This document shows, in pieces, positions 16,105 through 26,017 of a stretch of DNA of 64,000 bases (positions within the stretch are counted from its first letter, which is position 1; the number at the start of each line of letters is the position of its first letter). The notes under the pieces are model-generated. The model saw only the letters and a list, made by a program, of their open reading frames with translations, was not told the origin of the DNA and made no database searches. The DNA is from Jannaschia sp. Os4. GTDB taxonomy: Bacteria > Pseudomonadota > Alphaproteobacteria > Rhodobacterales > Rhodobacteraceae. The stretch is from the NCBI RefSeq assembly GCF_016820245.1, contig NZ_JAFCAR010000003.1, positions 391,001 through 455,000 on the forward strand. The letters are read 5' to 3'. The translations under genes were made by a program, and so were the position numbers.

Positions 16105-17334
16105 ATGCCCCTCGCCCTTCTCGGTATCCTCGGCCTGCTCGGCCTCGTGTTCCTGCTGGACGACGACGACGACGATGGGGGCAGCGACCGGGCGGAGGAC
16201 CAGGACGACGCGGACGGCGTGATCCGCGGGACGGAAGGGGACGACGACCTGCGCGGCGGGGACGCGGACGACCTGATCCTCGCCGGCGAAGGCGACGACG
16301 TCGTGCGCGGCCGCGGCGGCGCGGACACGGTGAGCGGCTTCGACGGCACGGACACGATCTACGGCGGCGACGACGGGGACGAGCTCTACGGCGAGGGCGG
16401 CGACGACATCCTGTTCGGCAACCTCGGTGACGACAGCCTCTCGGGGGGCTTCGGCGCGGACGACCTGAACGGCGGGCCGGGCGCGGACGAGCTGGCCGGG
16501 TTCGGCGGCACGGACACGCTGCGCGGCGACGGCGGGGACGACCTGCTCTTCGGGGGCGCGGGGGGCGACCTCGTCGAGGGCGGGGCGGGCGCGGACATCG
16601 TGGACGGCGACGAAGGCGACGACACGCTCCTCGGCGGCTTCGGCGCGGACAGCCTCTTCGGCGAGGAGGGCGACGACAGCCTCGAGGGCGGGGATCAGGA
16701 CGACACGCTTTTCGGGGGGCCGGACGACGATACGCTGCGCGGGGACGCAGGCGACGACGTGCTCAACGGCAATTCCGGCCAAGACGTGCTGACCGGCGGC
16801 TTCGGCGACGACCTGCTCCTGCCCATCGGGCAGGACAGCCTCGGCGACAGCGGCGCGGACACGGCCTTCGGCGGGGCGGGCGACGACACGATCCTCGTGG
16901 GCCGCGACGACCTCGCGCTGGGCGGGCAGGGCGACGACCTGCTCTCCGGCCTCGTCCTCGGCGAGGTGGAGGGACGGTTGAACTACGAGGGCGAGAACGG
17001 CAGCACCCTCGACGGGGGGGCGGGGGACGACACCGTCGAGGGCGGCTCGGGCGACACGCTGATCGGCGGCGAAGGCGCCGACACCTTCACCGTGGGCCTG
17101 CCCGCGGGCGGCGCGGGCGCGATCTCGACCGCCGCGGACTTCGACGCGGACGCGGGCGACCGCATCCGCGTGGAGATCGTCCCCGGCACGCCGGGCCAGC
17201 TTTCCCAGACGCAGGAAGGCGGCGACGCGATCCTCTCGGTCGACGGGGTGGCCCTGCTGCGCGTGACGGGCGTCCCGGTCCTGGACCTCGCCGCCATCGA
17301 GGTGGCGGAGGCGCCGCTGCTCGGCTCCGCCTAG
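16105..17334 (+). CDS. RTX-type calcium-binding repeat protein with N-terminal membrane anchor
   Basis: A very short N-terminus runs directly into [16 protein letters not shown], one membrane span, and then six aspartates. Most of the 409 residues are glycine/aspartate nonapeptide repeats (GGxGDDxLxG, GGFGADxLxG), which bind calcium in a parallel beta roll. The C-terminal part ([14 protein letters not shown] to AEAPLLGSA) lacks repeats. The membrane anchor at the start is unlike secreted RTX toxins, which carry C-terminal type I signals alone. It shares a CTAG stop overlap with the hydrolase gene on the other strand. Function unknown; a cell-surface calcium-dependent protein is likely. Confidence 0.8.
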   Translation: MPLALLGILGLLGLVFLLDDDDDDGGSDRAEDQDDADGVIRGTEGDDDLRGGDADDLILAGEGDDVVRGRGGADTVSGFDGTDTIYGGDDGDELYGEGGDDILFGNLGDDSLSGGFGADDLNGGPGADELAGFGGTDTLRGDGGDDLLFGGAGGDLVEGGAGADIVDGDEGDDTLLGGFGADSLFGEEGDDSLEGGDQDDTLFGGPDDDTLRGDAGDDVLNGNSGQDVLTGGFGDDLLLPIGQDSLGDSGADTAFGGAGDDTILVGRDDLALGGQGDDLLSGLVLGEVEGRLNYEGENGSTLDGGAGDDTVEGGSGDTLIGGEGADTFTVGLPAGGAGAISTAADFDADAGDRIRVEIVPGTPGQLSQTQEGGDAILSVDGVALLRVTGVPVLDLAAIEVAEAPLLGSA

Positions 17335-18032
17335 CGCGCCAGCCAGCCCCGCAGCGCGGCCGTCGTCTCCTCGGGGCGCTCCAGCGTCGGCAGGTGGCCC
17401 GCGCCTTCGATCACCACCAGCTCCGCATCCGGCGCCAGCCCCGCGATGGTCTCGTGCCGGTGCACCGGGCAGAGCGCGTCCTCCGCCCCGCAGAGCGCGA
17501 GCACCGGGCGCGGGAAGGCGCGTAGCGTGGCCCGCCGGTCGGGCCGCGCGATCAGCGCGCGGGACTGCCGGGCGAAGGCCTCCGGCCCCAGCGCCTCCGC
17601 CATCGCCATGCACAGGTCGAGGATCGCGCCCCGGTCCGGTCCGTCGGCGAGGTAGTTGGGCTTCATCTCGTCGCGCATCACCGCGCGCAGCCCGCCCGCC
17701 GCGACCTTCTCCATCTGCGGCCCGCGCCGCGCCGCGACCTCCGCGCGCTCCGCCTCGCTGTTGGTGTCGAGGCAGGCCAGCCGCGTCACCCGCCCGGGGG
17801 CCCGCGCCACCACCTCCATCGCCACGATCCCGCCCATCGACAGCCCGGCCAAGGCGAACCGCGCGGGCGCCGCTGCCAGCACCGCGTCGGCGAGGGCGGC
17901 CGTCGTGTCGTGGTGGTGGATCGGCGCCACCATCACGGCGCGCTCGGCCGACAGCGCCGCCACCTGCGGCGCGAACAGCCGGGCATCGCACATCATGCCC
18001 GGCAGCAGGACGAGCGGCTCAGGATGCGGCAT
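17331..18032 (-). CDS. Alpha/beta hydrolase
   Basis: The 233-residue protein begins with [16 protein letters not shown] (oxyanion region), has the nucleophile elbow GLSMGG, the acid in GAEDALCP and the histidine in [12 protein letters not shown]. It belongs to the soluble alpha/beta hydrolases; substrate not identifiable. ATG 18032 lies inside the end of the SnoaL-like gene, with 14 bases of overlap, so the two are co-translated as the tail of the bet-type operon. Its stop overlaps that of the convergent RTX gene in CTAG. Confidence 0.8.
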   Translation of the reverse strand: MPHPEPLVLLPGMMCDARLFAPQVAALSAERAVMVAPIHHHDTTAALADAVLAAAPARFALAGLSMGGIVAMEVVARAPGRVTRLACLDTNSEAERAEVAARRGPQMEKVAAGGLRAVMRDEMKPNYLADGPDRGAILDLCMAMAEALGPEAFARQSRALIARPDRRATLRAFPRPVLALCGAEDALCPVHRHETIAGLAPDAELVVIEGAGHLPTLERPEETTAALRGWLAR

Positions 18033-19062
18033 AGGGCAGGGCCGTCCCGTCATGGCCGTCGATCTTGGCCCCCGCGCGCGGCCCGTCCGCCATGCCCGTG
18101 TGCAGCAGGATCTGCTTCCAGATGCTGATCTCGTCGTAGACCGTCCACTCGCGCCGCCAGCCCCACGGCCCCAGCTCCGCATGGGTGAAGCCCATCACGT
18201 GCACCTCCGCCCCCGTGGGCTCCCCGAACGGGCCGCGGCCGGCGTGCTTGCCGGTCAGCGACCAGCGCACGGCGGCGCGGGGCGCCATGCGCGGGTCCTC
18301 GCGCCCGATCCGGTGGTCGATGGACCACTTGGCCGACGGGAAGGCCGCGCGCAGCGCCATCCAGTGCTGCTCGGCGAAGGGGTGGGACCAGCCGCGCCGC
18401 GCGCCGGGGAACTCCGTCCGGCAGGCGCGGTCGTAGTGCTGGGCGATGGCCGACATCTCGTCGCCCGCCATCATCCGCGTCAGCAGGTCGGCATAGGCGA
18501 CGCCCACCTCGTGATCGTTGCCCTTCGAGGCGTAGCCGCCGGGCTCGTCATGGTCGGGGTGGAAGGGCTTCACCGCCCGCTCCGGCCCGCCCTCGCGCGC
18601 GATCAGGTCGCGTGTGAAGGCGACCGGCTCCATCCCCAGCTGGATCACGACCCCGCTCGTGTCCCGGCACAGCCACTCGTCGTAGATCAGGTTGTCCTTC
18701 GCCGCGCAGTCCGCGATGGCCCGCACCTCGAACCGCTTGCCCGTCGGCGCGCCGAAGAAGCCGTGGCCCATATGCGTGCCCGTCGTCATCAGGCGGTGCG
18801 ACGACAGGAACCCCGTCGCCTCGTCGCCCGACCAGATCACGTCCTCGGCCAGCAGTTGGCGGTCCGGGAACTCCACCAGCGTCGCCCGCGTCCCGTCGAT
18901 CACCGCCCGGCGCCCGCGCAGCAGGCCGGACGGGAAGCGCATCGGCAGATCCTCGGCATAGGTCTCGTGGAGCGTGTGAAGGCCGCGCTCCTCCCAGATC
19001 TCCTTGGTGATGCCGATGATGTAGTCGGGCAGGCTGCCCCACCGCTGCGAGAACCCCTTCAC
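18019..19062 (-). CDS. SnoaL/NTF2-like protein with two tandem domains
   Basis: The 347-residue protein contains two NTF2-like halves: one around HETYAEDLPMRFPSGLLRGRRAV and one around AIAQHYDRACRTEFPG to KWSIDHRIGRED, typical of ester cyclase/SnoaL-like proteins in Rhodobacterales. The catalytic role is unknown; such folds serve as small-molecule cyclases, hydrolases or isomerases. It starts with GTG after GGGAGGAG and follows betA by 61 bases on the same strand, so a role with choline or related quaternary amines is suggested by context only. Confidence 0.7.
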   Translation of the reverse strand: MKGFSQRWGSLPDYIIGITKEIWEERGLHTLHETYAEDLPMRFPSGLLRGRRAVIDGTRATLVEFPDRQLLAEDVIWSGDEATGFLSSHRLMTTGTHMGHGFFGAPTGKRFEVRAIADCAAKDNLIYDEWLCRDTSGVVIQLGMEPVAFTRDLIAREGGPERAVKPFHPDHDEPGGYASKGNDHEVGVAYADLLTRMMAGDEMSAIAQHYDRACRTEFPGARRGWSHPFAEQHWMALRAAFPSAKWSIDHRIGREDPRMAPRAAVRWSLTGKHAGRGPFGEPTGAEVHVMGFTHAELGPWGWRREWTVYDEISIWKQILLHTGMADGPRAGAKIDGHDGTALPYAAS

Positions 19063-19123
19063 GACCGTCTCCTCCCTTGGATCGCCCGAGTGATGCGGGG
19101 GATTGCAAGCGTATGCAACGGGG

Positions 19124-20773
19124 TCAGCGCTGCGCCGTCCGCCAGTCCGGGTGCACCCACGGCTCGAGGTTCGACGCCGGCAGGCGCCGCCCCAGCACGT
19201 GATCCGCCATCTTCTCGCCCGTCATGATCGACGGCGCGTTGAGGTTGCCGTTCGTGATCCGCGGGAAGACCGAGCTGTCGATCACGCGCAGGCGCTCCAC
19301 CCCGATCACCCGCCCCTCCGGGTCCACCACGGACATCGGGTCGTCCGCCCGCCCCATCCGGCAGGTGCCGCAGGGGTGGTAGGCGCTCTCGGCGTGGTCG
19401 CGGATGGCCGCGTCCAGCTGCTCGTCCGTCCCGGCCCCCGCCGTCGCCCCGATCTCCCGGTCGGCGAAGGGCGCCATCGGGGCTTGGGCGAACACCTCGC
19501 GGATCAGCCGGATGCAGCGGCGGAAGTCGGCCCAGTCCTCCGCATGGCTCATGTAGTCGAAGAAGATGCGCGGGGCGTCCGCCGGGTCCGCGCTCCGCAG
19601 CGTGACCGCGCCGCGCGAGGGCGAGCGCATCGGCCCCACATGGGCTTGGAACCCGTGGCCCTCGGCCGCCGCCTGCCCGTCGTAGCGCACGGCGATGGGC
19701 AGGAAGTGCACCTGCATGTCCGGATAGGGCACCCCCGCCCGCGTCCGCAGGAAGGCGCAGGACTCGAACTGGTTCGACGCCCCCGGCCCCCGCCGGGCCA
19801 AGAGCCATTGTAGCCCCACCCACGCCTTTCCGGCGAGGGACCAGTAGCGGTAGAGCGTGACCGGCTGCTTGGACGCGTACTGGACGTAGATCTCCAGATG
19901 GTCCTGCAGGTTCGCGCCCACGCCGGGGCGGTCGGCCACCACCTCGATCCCGTGCCCGGCCAGATGCGCGCCCGGTCCGATCCCCGACAGCATCAAGAGC
20001 TTGGGCGAGTTGAACGCGCTCGCCGCGACCAGCAGCTCGGCCCGCGCGCGCACCACGCGGCCCCCGCGCAGCACCACGCCCGTGGCGCGCGTCCCGTCCA
20101 TCTCCAGCCGGTCGGCATGGCCGCGCACCACCGTGCAGCGCCCCGTCGCCTGCGCGGGCCGCAGGTAGGCGTGGGCCGCCGACCACCGCACGCCGCCCTT
20201 CACCGTCATCTCGAACGGGCCGAACCCCTCCTGCCGCGCGCCGTTGTAGTCGTCGGTCACGCCGTAGCCCGCCTGCGCGCCCGCCGCGACGAAGGCCGCA
20301 TGCAGCGGGTTGTCCCGCAGCCCCCGCGTCACGTGCAGCGGCCCGCCCGCGCCCCGCCACGCCGGGTCGCCCCCGTGCCCCGCCGGGTCCCAGTCCTCCA
20401 TCCGCCGGAAGTAGGGGGCGACGTCCGCGAAGCCCCAGCCCTCCGCGCCCGCGTCGCGCCAGTGGTCGTAGTCCATCGCGTGCCCGCGCACGTAGACCAT
20501 CCCGTTGATCGAGGACGACCCGCCCAGCACCTTGCCCCGCGGCGCCACCAAGCGGCGCCCGCCCAGATGCGGCTCCGGCTCGGTCTCGTAGCCCCAGTCG
20601 TAGCGCGCCATGTTCATCGGGAAGGACAGCGCGCCCGGCATCTGGATCAGCGGCCCCGCGTCGGTCCCGCCATGCTCCACCACGATCACCGACCGCCCCG
20701 CCTCGGCCAGTCGGTAGGCCGCCGCGCAGCCCGCCGACCCCGCGCCGACGATCACGTAGTCCGCCTCGGCCAT
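19124..20773 (-). CDS. betA: Choline dehydrogenase (GMC oxidoreductase)
   Basis: The 549-residue protein starts with the FAD motif [20 protein letters not shown] and has the GMC signatures [18 protein letters not shown] and the C-terminal [10 protein letters not shown] with the catalytic His, then [17 protein letters not shown] as in BetA. It oxidises choline to betaine aldehyde at the membrane. It lies 58 bases downstream of betC. betB (betaine aldehyde dehydrogenase) is not in this cluster. BetA is the best assignment because of betI, betC and choXWV; other alcohols as substrate are possible. Confidence 0.88.
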   Translation of the reverse strand: MAEADYVIVGAGSAGCAAAYRLAEAGRSVIVVEHGGTDAGPLIQMPGALSFPMNMARYDWGYETEPEPHLGGRRLVAPRGKVLGGSSSINGMVYVRGHAMDYDHWRDAGAEGWGFADVAPYFRRMEDWDPAGHGGDPAWRGAGGPLHVTRGLRDNPLHAAFVAAGAQAGYGVTDDYNGARQEGFGPFEMTVKGGVRWSAAHAYLRPAQATGRCTVVRGHADRLEMDGTRATGVVLRGGRVVRARAELLVAASAFNSPKLLMLSGIGPGAHLAGHGIEVVADRPGVGANLQDHLEIYVQYASKQPVTLYRYWSLAGKAWVGLQWLLARRGPGASNQFESCAFLRTRAGVPYPDMQVHFLPIAVRYDGQAAAEGHGFQAHVGPMRSPSRGAVTLRSADPADAPRIFFDYMSHAEDWADFRRCIRLIREVFAQAPMAPFADREIGATAGAGTDEQLDAAIRDHAESAYHPCGTCRMGRADDPMSVVDPEGRVIGVERLRVIDSSVFPRITNGNLNAPSIMTGEKMADHVLGRRLPASNLEPWVHPDWRTAQR

Positions 20774-20831
20774 GCCTCCCCTTTCTTGGTACAAGTATCC
20801 CGGGGGTCCGGGGGCAGCGCCCCCGGCGCCC

Positions 20832-22334
20832 TCAATCCTTCGGCGCGCGCTGGGCGGCCTCCAGCACGTTGAGGTCCATGTGGTTGCGCATGTACCGCTC
20901 CGAGGCGACGCGCATCGGCTGCCAGTCCCACGGGTAGTAGCCGCCTTGGCGGAGCGCCTCGTAGACCACCCAGCGCCGGGCTTGGCTCTCGCGCACCTGG
21001 GCGTCGAACAGGGCGAGGTCCCAGCGCGCGTCCGCCTCGGCGCGGAACCCCGCCAGCGCCTCGGCATGGGCGGGGTCGTCCGCCAAGTTCACCCTCTCGT
21101 GGGGATCCGCCAACAGGTCGAACAGCTGCTCGGGGTCCAGCGCGCAGCGCGTGTACTTCCACCGCCCCGCGCGCAGCGCGACCAGCGGCGCGTAGGACCC
21201 CTCGGCGGCATACTCCATCGCCACCGGGCTCTCCCGCACCGCCCCCTGTCCAAGTGGCACCAGCGTCTCGCCCGTCGTCCACGGGGCCATCTCCTCCATC
21301 GACACCCCCGCGAGGTCGCAGAGCGTGGGGCACACGTCGATCGTGGACACCGGCTCGGTCACGACCCCCGGCTCCATCGACGGGTCGCAGATCATCAGCG
21401 GCACGCGGGCCGAGCCTTCGAGGAAGGACATCTTGTACCACAGCCCCCGCTCGCCCAGCATGTCGCCGTGGTCGGAGACGAAGATCACGGTCGCCTCCTG
21501 CCGCGTGTCCTCGAGCACCTGCAGCAGTTCGCCCACCTTCTCGTCGAGATAGCTGATGTTGGCGAAGTAGGCCCGCCGCGCGCGGCGCACGTCCTCGGGC
21601 GTCACGTCGTAGTTGCCGAAGTCGTTCGCCTCGAGGATGCGCCGCGAATGCGGGTCGTGGTCCTCGAAGGGCAGCGGCCCCACCTCCGGATCGAGATGGT
21701 CGCAGCCCTCGTAGAGGTCCCACAGCCGCCTGCGCGCCACGTAGGGGTCGTGCGGGTGGGTGAACGAGACCGTCAGGCACCACGGGCGCGGGTCGTGGCC
21801 CCGCGCGGCGTCGTAGAGCCACATCTTCGCGTGGTGCGCGACCTCGTCGTCATACTCCATCTGGTTGGTGATCTCGGCCACGCCCGCGCCCGTCACCGAC
21901 CCCATGTTGTGATACCACCAGTCGATCCGCTCGCCCGGACGGCGGTAGTCCGGGGTCCAGCCGAAGTCGGCCGGGTAGATGTCCGTCGTCAGGCGCTCCT
22001 CCAGCCCGTGCAGCTGGTCGGGGCCCACGAAGTGCATCTTGCCCGACAGGCAGGTGCGCCAGCCCGCGCGGCGCAGGTGGTGGGCGTAGGTCGGGATGTC
22101 CGAGGCGAACTCGGCCGCGTTGTCGTAGACCCGCGTGCGCGAGGGCAGCAGGCCCGACATGTAGGACGCCCGCGCCGGCGCGCAGAGCGGCGAGGCGGTG
22201 TAGCAGTTGGCGAAGCGCGTGGACCGTTCGGCGAGGCGCTTGAGGTTCGGCGCGTGCAGCCACCCCGCCGGGCCGTCCGGGAACAGCGTCCCGTTCAGCT
22301 GGTCGACCATCAGGATCAGGATGTTCCGGGTCAC
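20832..22334 (-). CDS. betC: Choline sulfatase
   Basis: The 500-residue protein opens with [18 protein letters not shown] (metal-binding Asp11) and has LCAPARA, the CxPxR motif whose Cys51 is converted to formylglycine in sulfatases, followed by [15 protein letters not shown] and [16 protein letters not shown], all as in choline sulfatases. It frees choline from choline-O-sulfate in the cytoplasm. The GTG start overlaps the betI stop (GTGA). Together with betA and choXWV this provides uptake and use of choline and its sulfate ester. Confidence 0.92.
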   Translation of the reverse strand: MTRNILILMVDQLNGTLFPDGPAGWLHAPNLKRLAERSTRFANCYTASPLCAPARASYMSGLLPSRTRVYDNAAEFASDIPTYAHHLRRAGWRTCLSGKMHFVGPDQLHGLEERLTTDIYPADFGWTPDYRRPGERIDWWYHNMGSVTGAGVAEITNQMEYDDEVAHHAKMWLYDAARGHDPRPWCLTVSFTHPHDPYVARRRLWDLYEGCDHLDPEVGPLPFEDHDPHSRRILEANDFGNYDVTPEDVRRARRAYFANISYLDEKVGELLQVLEDTRQEATVIFVSDHGDMLGERGLWYKMSFLEGSARVPLMICDPSMEPGVVTEPVSTIDVCPTLCDLAGVSMEEMAPWTTGETLVPLGQGAVRESPVAMEYAAEGSYAPLVALRAGRWKYTRCALDPEQLFDLLADPHERVNLADDPAHAEALAGFRAEADARWDLALFDAQVRESQARRWVVYEALRQGGYYPWDWQPMRVASERYMRNHMDLNVLEAAQRAPKD

Positions 22335-22903
22335 GCGGCGGCCTCCAGTCGGTCGAGATGGGCGAGGACGAGCGCGGCGCAGTCCGCAGGCGCCAGCCGC
22401 TCGGCCCGCAGGGCCTGCCGGACGTAGAGACCGTCGATCAGCGCGGCGAGCGCCTCGGCGGCCTCCTCGGGCGCCGCCACCGTGCCCCGCAGCCCGTGCA
22501 GCAGGTTCGAGCGCAGGCGCCGGTGGTAGATGTGCAGTAGGCGCCGCGCCTCGGGGTCGCGCTGGGCCTGGACGTAGAAGGACAGCCACGCCGCCACGAC
22601 CTCGTCGCGGAAGTTGCCGGCGGTGAAGGACGCGCGCACCACCGCCTCGACCCGGCGGCGCGGCGTGTCGGCCATCGCCAGCGCGCCGCGCACCTCCGCC
22701 CCGAACGTGGCCAGCACGTGGCGCATCGCGGCGATCAGGATGCGGTCCTTCGACCCGAAGTAGTGGTGCGCCAAGGCCGAGGAGACCCCCGCCCGCCGCG
22801 CGATGGCGGCGACGGTGGTGCCCTGTCCGGCCTCGGCCACCTCGGCGATCGTCGCCTCCACGAGGGCGGCGCGGCGCAGGGGTTCGACATTGGCGCGGGG
22901 CAT
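22331..22903 (-). CDS. betI: TetR-family repressor BetI
   Basis: The 190-residue protein begins MPRANVEPLRRAALVEATIA, the typical BetI start, with the helix-turn-helix TTVAAIARRAGVSSALAHHYF at about residues 28-49. BetI represses choline genes and is released by choline. ATG 22903 is chosen over a start 20 codons upstream, which would run into the palindrome at 22944-22963. It is divergent from choX and overlaps betC (GTGA), so one operator can control both directions. Confidence 0.9.
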   Translation of the reverse strand: MPRANVEPLRRAALVEATIAEVAEAGQGTTVAAIARRAGVSSALAHHYFGSKDRILIAAMRHVLATFGAEVRGALAMADTPRRRVEAVVRASFTAGNFRDEVVAAWLSFYVQAQRDPEARRLLHIYHRRLRSNLLHGLRGTVAAPEEAAEALAALIDGLYVRQALRAERLAPADCAALVLAHLDRLEAAA

Positions 22904-22943
22904 CGTAGGGTCCTCGAAGTTGACGGCGGGACCATCCCCCGTC

Positions 22944-22963
22944 TTGATTGACTCGTCAATCAA
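22944..22963. promoter_or_regulatory. BetI operator palindrome
   Basis: TTGATTGACTCGTCAATCAA is a perfect inverted repeat with 9-bp arms and a 2-base centre, lying in the 101-bp gap between betI and choX. TetR regulators bind such palindromes and BetI sites in other bacteria have the same TTGATTG/CAATCAA half sites. It is one of the few AT-rich stretches in the neighbourhood. Confidence 0.75.
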
Positions 22964-23004
22964 CGAACCGAGTCCCCGCCCACGGGGACCACAGGGAGAC
23001 CCGA

Positions 23005-23937
23005 ATGACCCGCCTCACCCTCGCCGCCTCCGCGCTGGCCCTTTCCGCGAGCGGCGCCCTCGCCGACGCCCATTCCTGCGACACCGTCACCTTCTCGGAC
23101 GTGGGCTGGACCGACATCACCGCGACCACCGCCGCGACCACCGCCGTGCTGGAGGCGCTGGGCTACGAGACCGAGACGCGCGTCCTGTCGGTGCCCGTCA
23201 CCTACACCGCGCTGGCCGAGGGCGACGTGGACGTGTTCCTCGGCAACTGGATGCCCACGATGGAGGCCGACATCGCCCCCTACCGCGAGGCCGGCACGGT
23301 CGAGACGGTGCGCGCCAACCTCGAGGGGGCGAAGTACACCCTCGCGACGAACGCGGCCGGCGCGGCGGCGGGCATCGCCTCGTTCGCGGACATCGCGGCG
23401 AACGCCGACGCGCTGGACGCCGAGATCTACGGCATCGAGCCGGGCAACGACGGCAACCGCCTGATCCAGGACATGATCGACGCCGACGCGTTCGGGCTCG
23501 GGGAGTTCGAGGTCGTCGAGAGCTCCGAGCAGGGGATGCTCGCGCAGGTCGAGCGGCTGTCGGGCGCGGACGAGCCGATCGTCTTCCTCGGATGGGAGCC
23601 GCACCCGATGAACGCCAACTTCGAGCTGACCTATCTCGAGGGCGGGGACGACTGGTTCGGCCCGGACCTCGGGGGAGCGACCGTCTTCACCAACACCCGC
23701 GCCGGGCTGGTGGACGAATGCGCGAACCTCGGCGCGTTCCTCAACAACCTCGAGTTCTCCCTGCCGATGGAGAACGAGATCATGGGCGCGATCCTGAACG
23801 ACGGCGAGGACCCGCGCGAGGCGGCCGAGGTCTGGCTGTCGGCCAACCCCGAGGTCTGGCAGGCTTGGTTGGACGGCGTGACGACCTTCGACGGCGGCGA
23901 CGCGGCGGCGGCCGTCTCCTCCGCCCTCGAGATGTGA
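23005..23937 (+). CDS. choX: Choline ABC transporter substrate-binding protein
   Basis: The 310-residue protein has a signal peptide (about residues 1-21, cut near LADA-HS) and an OpuAC-type periplasmic binding domain: CDTVTFSDVGWTDITATTA, then VFLGNWMPTM with the aromatic Trp expected in the choline cage, and VFLGWEPHPMN. It binds choline in the periplasm for ChoWV. ATG 23005 follows AGGGAG. It is the first gene divergent from betI and should be induced by choline. Confidence 0.92.
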   Translation: MTRLTLAASALALSASGALADAHSCDTVTFSDVGWTDITATTAATTAVLEALGYETETRVLSVPVTYTALAEGDVDVFLGNWMPTMEADIAPYREAGTVETVRANLEGAKYTLATNAAGAAAGIASFADIAANADALDAEIYGIEPGNDGNRLIQDMIDADAFGLGEFEVVESSEQGMLAQVERLSGADEPIVFLGWEPHPMNANFELTYLEGGDDWFGPDLGGATVFTNTRAGLVDECANLGAFLNNLEFSLPMENEIMGAILNDGEDPREAAEVWLSANPEVWQAWLDGVTTFDGGDAAAAVSSALEM

Positions 23938-23943
23938 CGGAAG

Positions 23944-23969
23944 GGGCCCGGCGCCCCGGCGCCGGGCCC
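23944..23969 (+). other. Intra-operon hairpin between choX and choW
   Basis: GGGCCCGGCGC and GCGCCGGGCCC form a perfect 11-bp stem around CCCG. There is no T-run, so it is more likely a transcript-stabilising or attenuating hairpin than a full terminator. Such hairpins commonly allow the binding protein to be made in excess over the permease. Confidence 0.6.
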
Positions 23970-23977
23970 GCGATCGC

Positions 23978-24940
23978 ATGGGCGTACTCGACACACTGAC
24001 CGACTGCGGGCACCCGCTGGAGGCCGAGGCGCGCTCGCCCATCGGCTTCCTGACCGAATGCAAGCTGCGCGTCGGCGACGGTGCCGAGGCTGCGTTCGAA
24101 TGGGCCCGCGAGAACCTCGCCACCGCGGTCGACGCCTTCCGCGACGTGATGGAGGCCGCGATCGAGGGCGTGGTGGCGGTGCTGCAGGACCCGCCGAACA
24201 CCGGATGGATCCGCGACGTGCCCCGCCGCGAGGTCGAGTACCTCTACCCGCAGGACTGGCATCCCTTCTTGGTGATCGGCCTGCTGACCGCGCTGGCCTT
24301 CGCGCTGCACCGCCGGGCCGGGGTGACGCTGCTCGTGCTCCTCGGCCTGCTCTTCGTCGTCAACCAAGGCTATTGGGAGGAGACGACCGAGAGCCTGACG
24401 CTGGTCCTCTTCGCCTGCGCGGCGTGCATGGCGATCGGCGTCCCCGTCGGCATCGCCGCCGCGCACCGGCCCCGCCTCTACCGCGCGCTCAGGCCGATCC
24501 TCGACCTGATGCAGACGCTGCCCACCTTTGTCTACCTCATCCCCGCCATCGTGTTCTTCGGCATCGGCATGGTGCCGGGCCTCATCGCCACGGTCATCTT
24601 CGTCCTGCCCGCCCCGATCCGCCTCACCCACCTGGGCGTCTCCTCGACGCCCGCGCCCCTGATCGAGGCGGTCCAGTCCTTCGGCGGCACCAAGGGGGAC
24701 GTGCTGTGGAAGGCCGAACTCCCCTACGCCACGCCCCAGATCATGACGGGCCTCAACCAGACCATCATGCTGTCGCTCTCCATGGTCGTCATCGCCGCCC
24801 TCGTGGGCGCCGACGGCCTCGGCGTGCCCGTGGTCCGGGCGCTGAACCAGGTGAACACCGCGCTGGGCTTCGAGGCGGGGCTCGTCATCGTGGTCGTGGC
24901 CATCGTCCTCGACCGGCTCCTGCGGCGGCCGTCTGCATGA
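23978..24940 (+). CDS. choW: Choline ABC transporter permease
   Basis: The 320-residue protein has an extracytoplasmic N-terminal part, about six membrane segments and the permease EAA loop around EAVQSFGGTKGDVLWKAELPYATPQIMTGLNQTIM. The stretch LDLMQTLPTFVYLIPAIVFFGIGMVPG is characteristic of ChoW/ProW-type permeases. It follows choX after the hairpin and overlaps choV by ATGA. It imports choline across the inner membrane with ChoV. Confidence 0.93.
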   Translation: MGVLDTLTDCGHPLEAEARSPIGFLTECKLRVGDGAEAAFEWARENLATAVDAFRDVMEAAIEGVVAVLQDPPNTGWIRDVPRREVEYLYPQDWHPFLVIGLLTALAFALHRRAGVTLLVLLGLLFVVNQGYWEETTESLTLVLFACAACMAIGVPVGIAAAHRPRLYRALRPILDLMQTLPTFVYLIPAIVFFGIGMVPGLIATVIFVLPAPIRLTHLGVSSTPAPLIEAVQSFGGTKGDVLWKAELPYATPQIMTGLNQTIMLSLSMVVIAALVGADGLGVPVVRALNQVNTALGFEAGLVIVVVAIVLDRLLRRPSA

Positions 24941-25944
24941 CCGCCGTCATCGAGATCGACCGCGTCTCGGTCGTGTTCGGCCCCAAGCCCGCCCGCGCGC
25001 TCCCCGCGATGGACGAGGGCAAGGACCGCGCGACCGTCGCCGCCGAGACCGGGCAGGTGCTGGGCGTGCACGACTGCACCCTCTCGGTGTCCGAGGGCGA
25101 GACGCTCGTCCTGATGGGCCTGTCGGGGTCGGGCAAGTCCACGCTGCTCCGCGCGATCAACGCCCTGAACCCCGTCACCCGCGGCGCGCTCCGCGTCCGC
25201 TCGGGCGGCGCCATGGTGGACGTCGCGCAGACGCGGGGCCACCGGCTGCGGCGCCTGCGCCAAGGCGGCGTGGCCATGGTGTTCCAGCAGTTCGGCCTCC
25301 TGCCGTGGCGCACCGTGGCCGAGAACGTCGGGCTGGGGCTCGAGCTCGCGGGGATGGGCGCCAAGGCCCGCGCCGAGCGGGTCGCCCGCCAGCTCGACCT
25401 CGTGGGTCTCGCGGACGCCGCCGACCGCCCCGTGGGCGAGCTGTCGGGCGGGATGCAGCAGCGCGTGGGCCTCGCCCGCGCCTTCGCCACCGAGGCGCCG
25501 ATCCTGCTGATGGACGAGCCGTTCTCGGCCCTCGACCCGCTCATCCGCACCCGCCTGCAGGACGAGCTGCTCGACCTCCAGTCGCGGCTCAGGAAGACCA
25601 TCGTCTTCGTCAGCCACGACCTCGACGAGGCGTTCAAGCTGGGCTCCCGCATCGCCATCATGGAGGGCGGGCGCATCGTGCAGGTCGGCACCCCCGCCCA
25701 GATCGCCGCCGACCCCGCCAACGCCTACGTCGCCGACTTCGTCGCCCACATGAACCCGCTCGGCGTGCTGACCGCCGCCGACGCCTTGGTCGACCGCCGC
25801 GCCGAGGGCGCGCCGATCCCCCACGACACCCCCATCCGCGAGGCGATGCACCTCTGCCTCGCGGGGCCGGTGCCCGTGGAGCGCGACGGCGCGGTGGTGG
25901 GGGCGGTCACGCCGGCCTCGCTGCTCGAGCGCCTGTCGCGATAG
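24937..25944 (+). CDS. choV: Choline ABC transporter ATP-binding protein
   Basis: The 335-residue ATPase shows Walker A GLSGSGKST, the Q loop VFQQFGLLPWRTV, the signature LSGGMQQR, Walker B ILLMDEPFSALD and the switch SHDLDEA. An extra N-terminal segment before the Walker A (ALPAMDEGKDRATVAAETGQV) is a ChoV feature. The C-terminal part after YVADFVAHMNP is a short regulatory tail. It couples to ChoW (ATGA overlap) and drives choline import. Confidence 0.93.
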   Translation: MTAVIEIDRVSVVFGPKPARALPAMDEGKDRATVAAETGQVLGVHDCTLSVSEGETLVLMGLSGSGKSTLLRAINALNPVTRGALRVRSGGAMVDVAQTRGHRLRRLRQGGVAMVFQQFGLLPWRTVAENVGLGLELAGMGAKARAERVARQLDLVGLADAADRPVGELSGGMQQRVGLARAFATEAPILLMDEPFSALDPLIRTRLQDELLDLQSRLRKTIVFVSHDLDEAFKLGSRIAIMEGGRIVQVGTPAQIAADPANAYVADFVAHMNPLGVLTAADALVDRRAEGAPIPHDTPIREAMHLCLAGPVPVERDGAVVGAVTPASLLERLSR

Positions 25945-26017
25945 GCGCGGCACGGCGCGCCGCCCACGTTGACCTCGCGCGCCCCGCGCGGGACACCGCC
26001 CCCCGGAGGACCGCCCC

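Noticed and set aside
11326-17991. Very long bottom-strand open frame over the phytochrome, gnd and RTX genes
   Set aside because: Its sequence is low-complexity Arg/Gly/Ala/Val without known domains, while the top strand has well-recognised proteins over the same bases. Such frames arise from high GC content.
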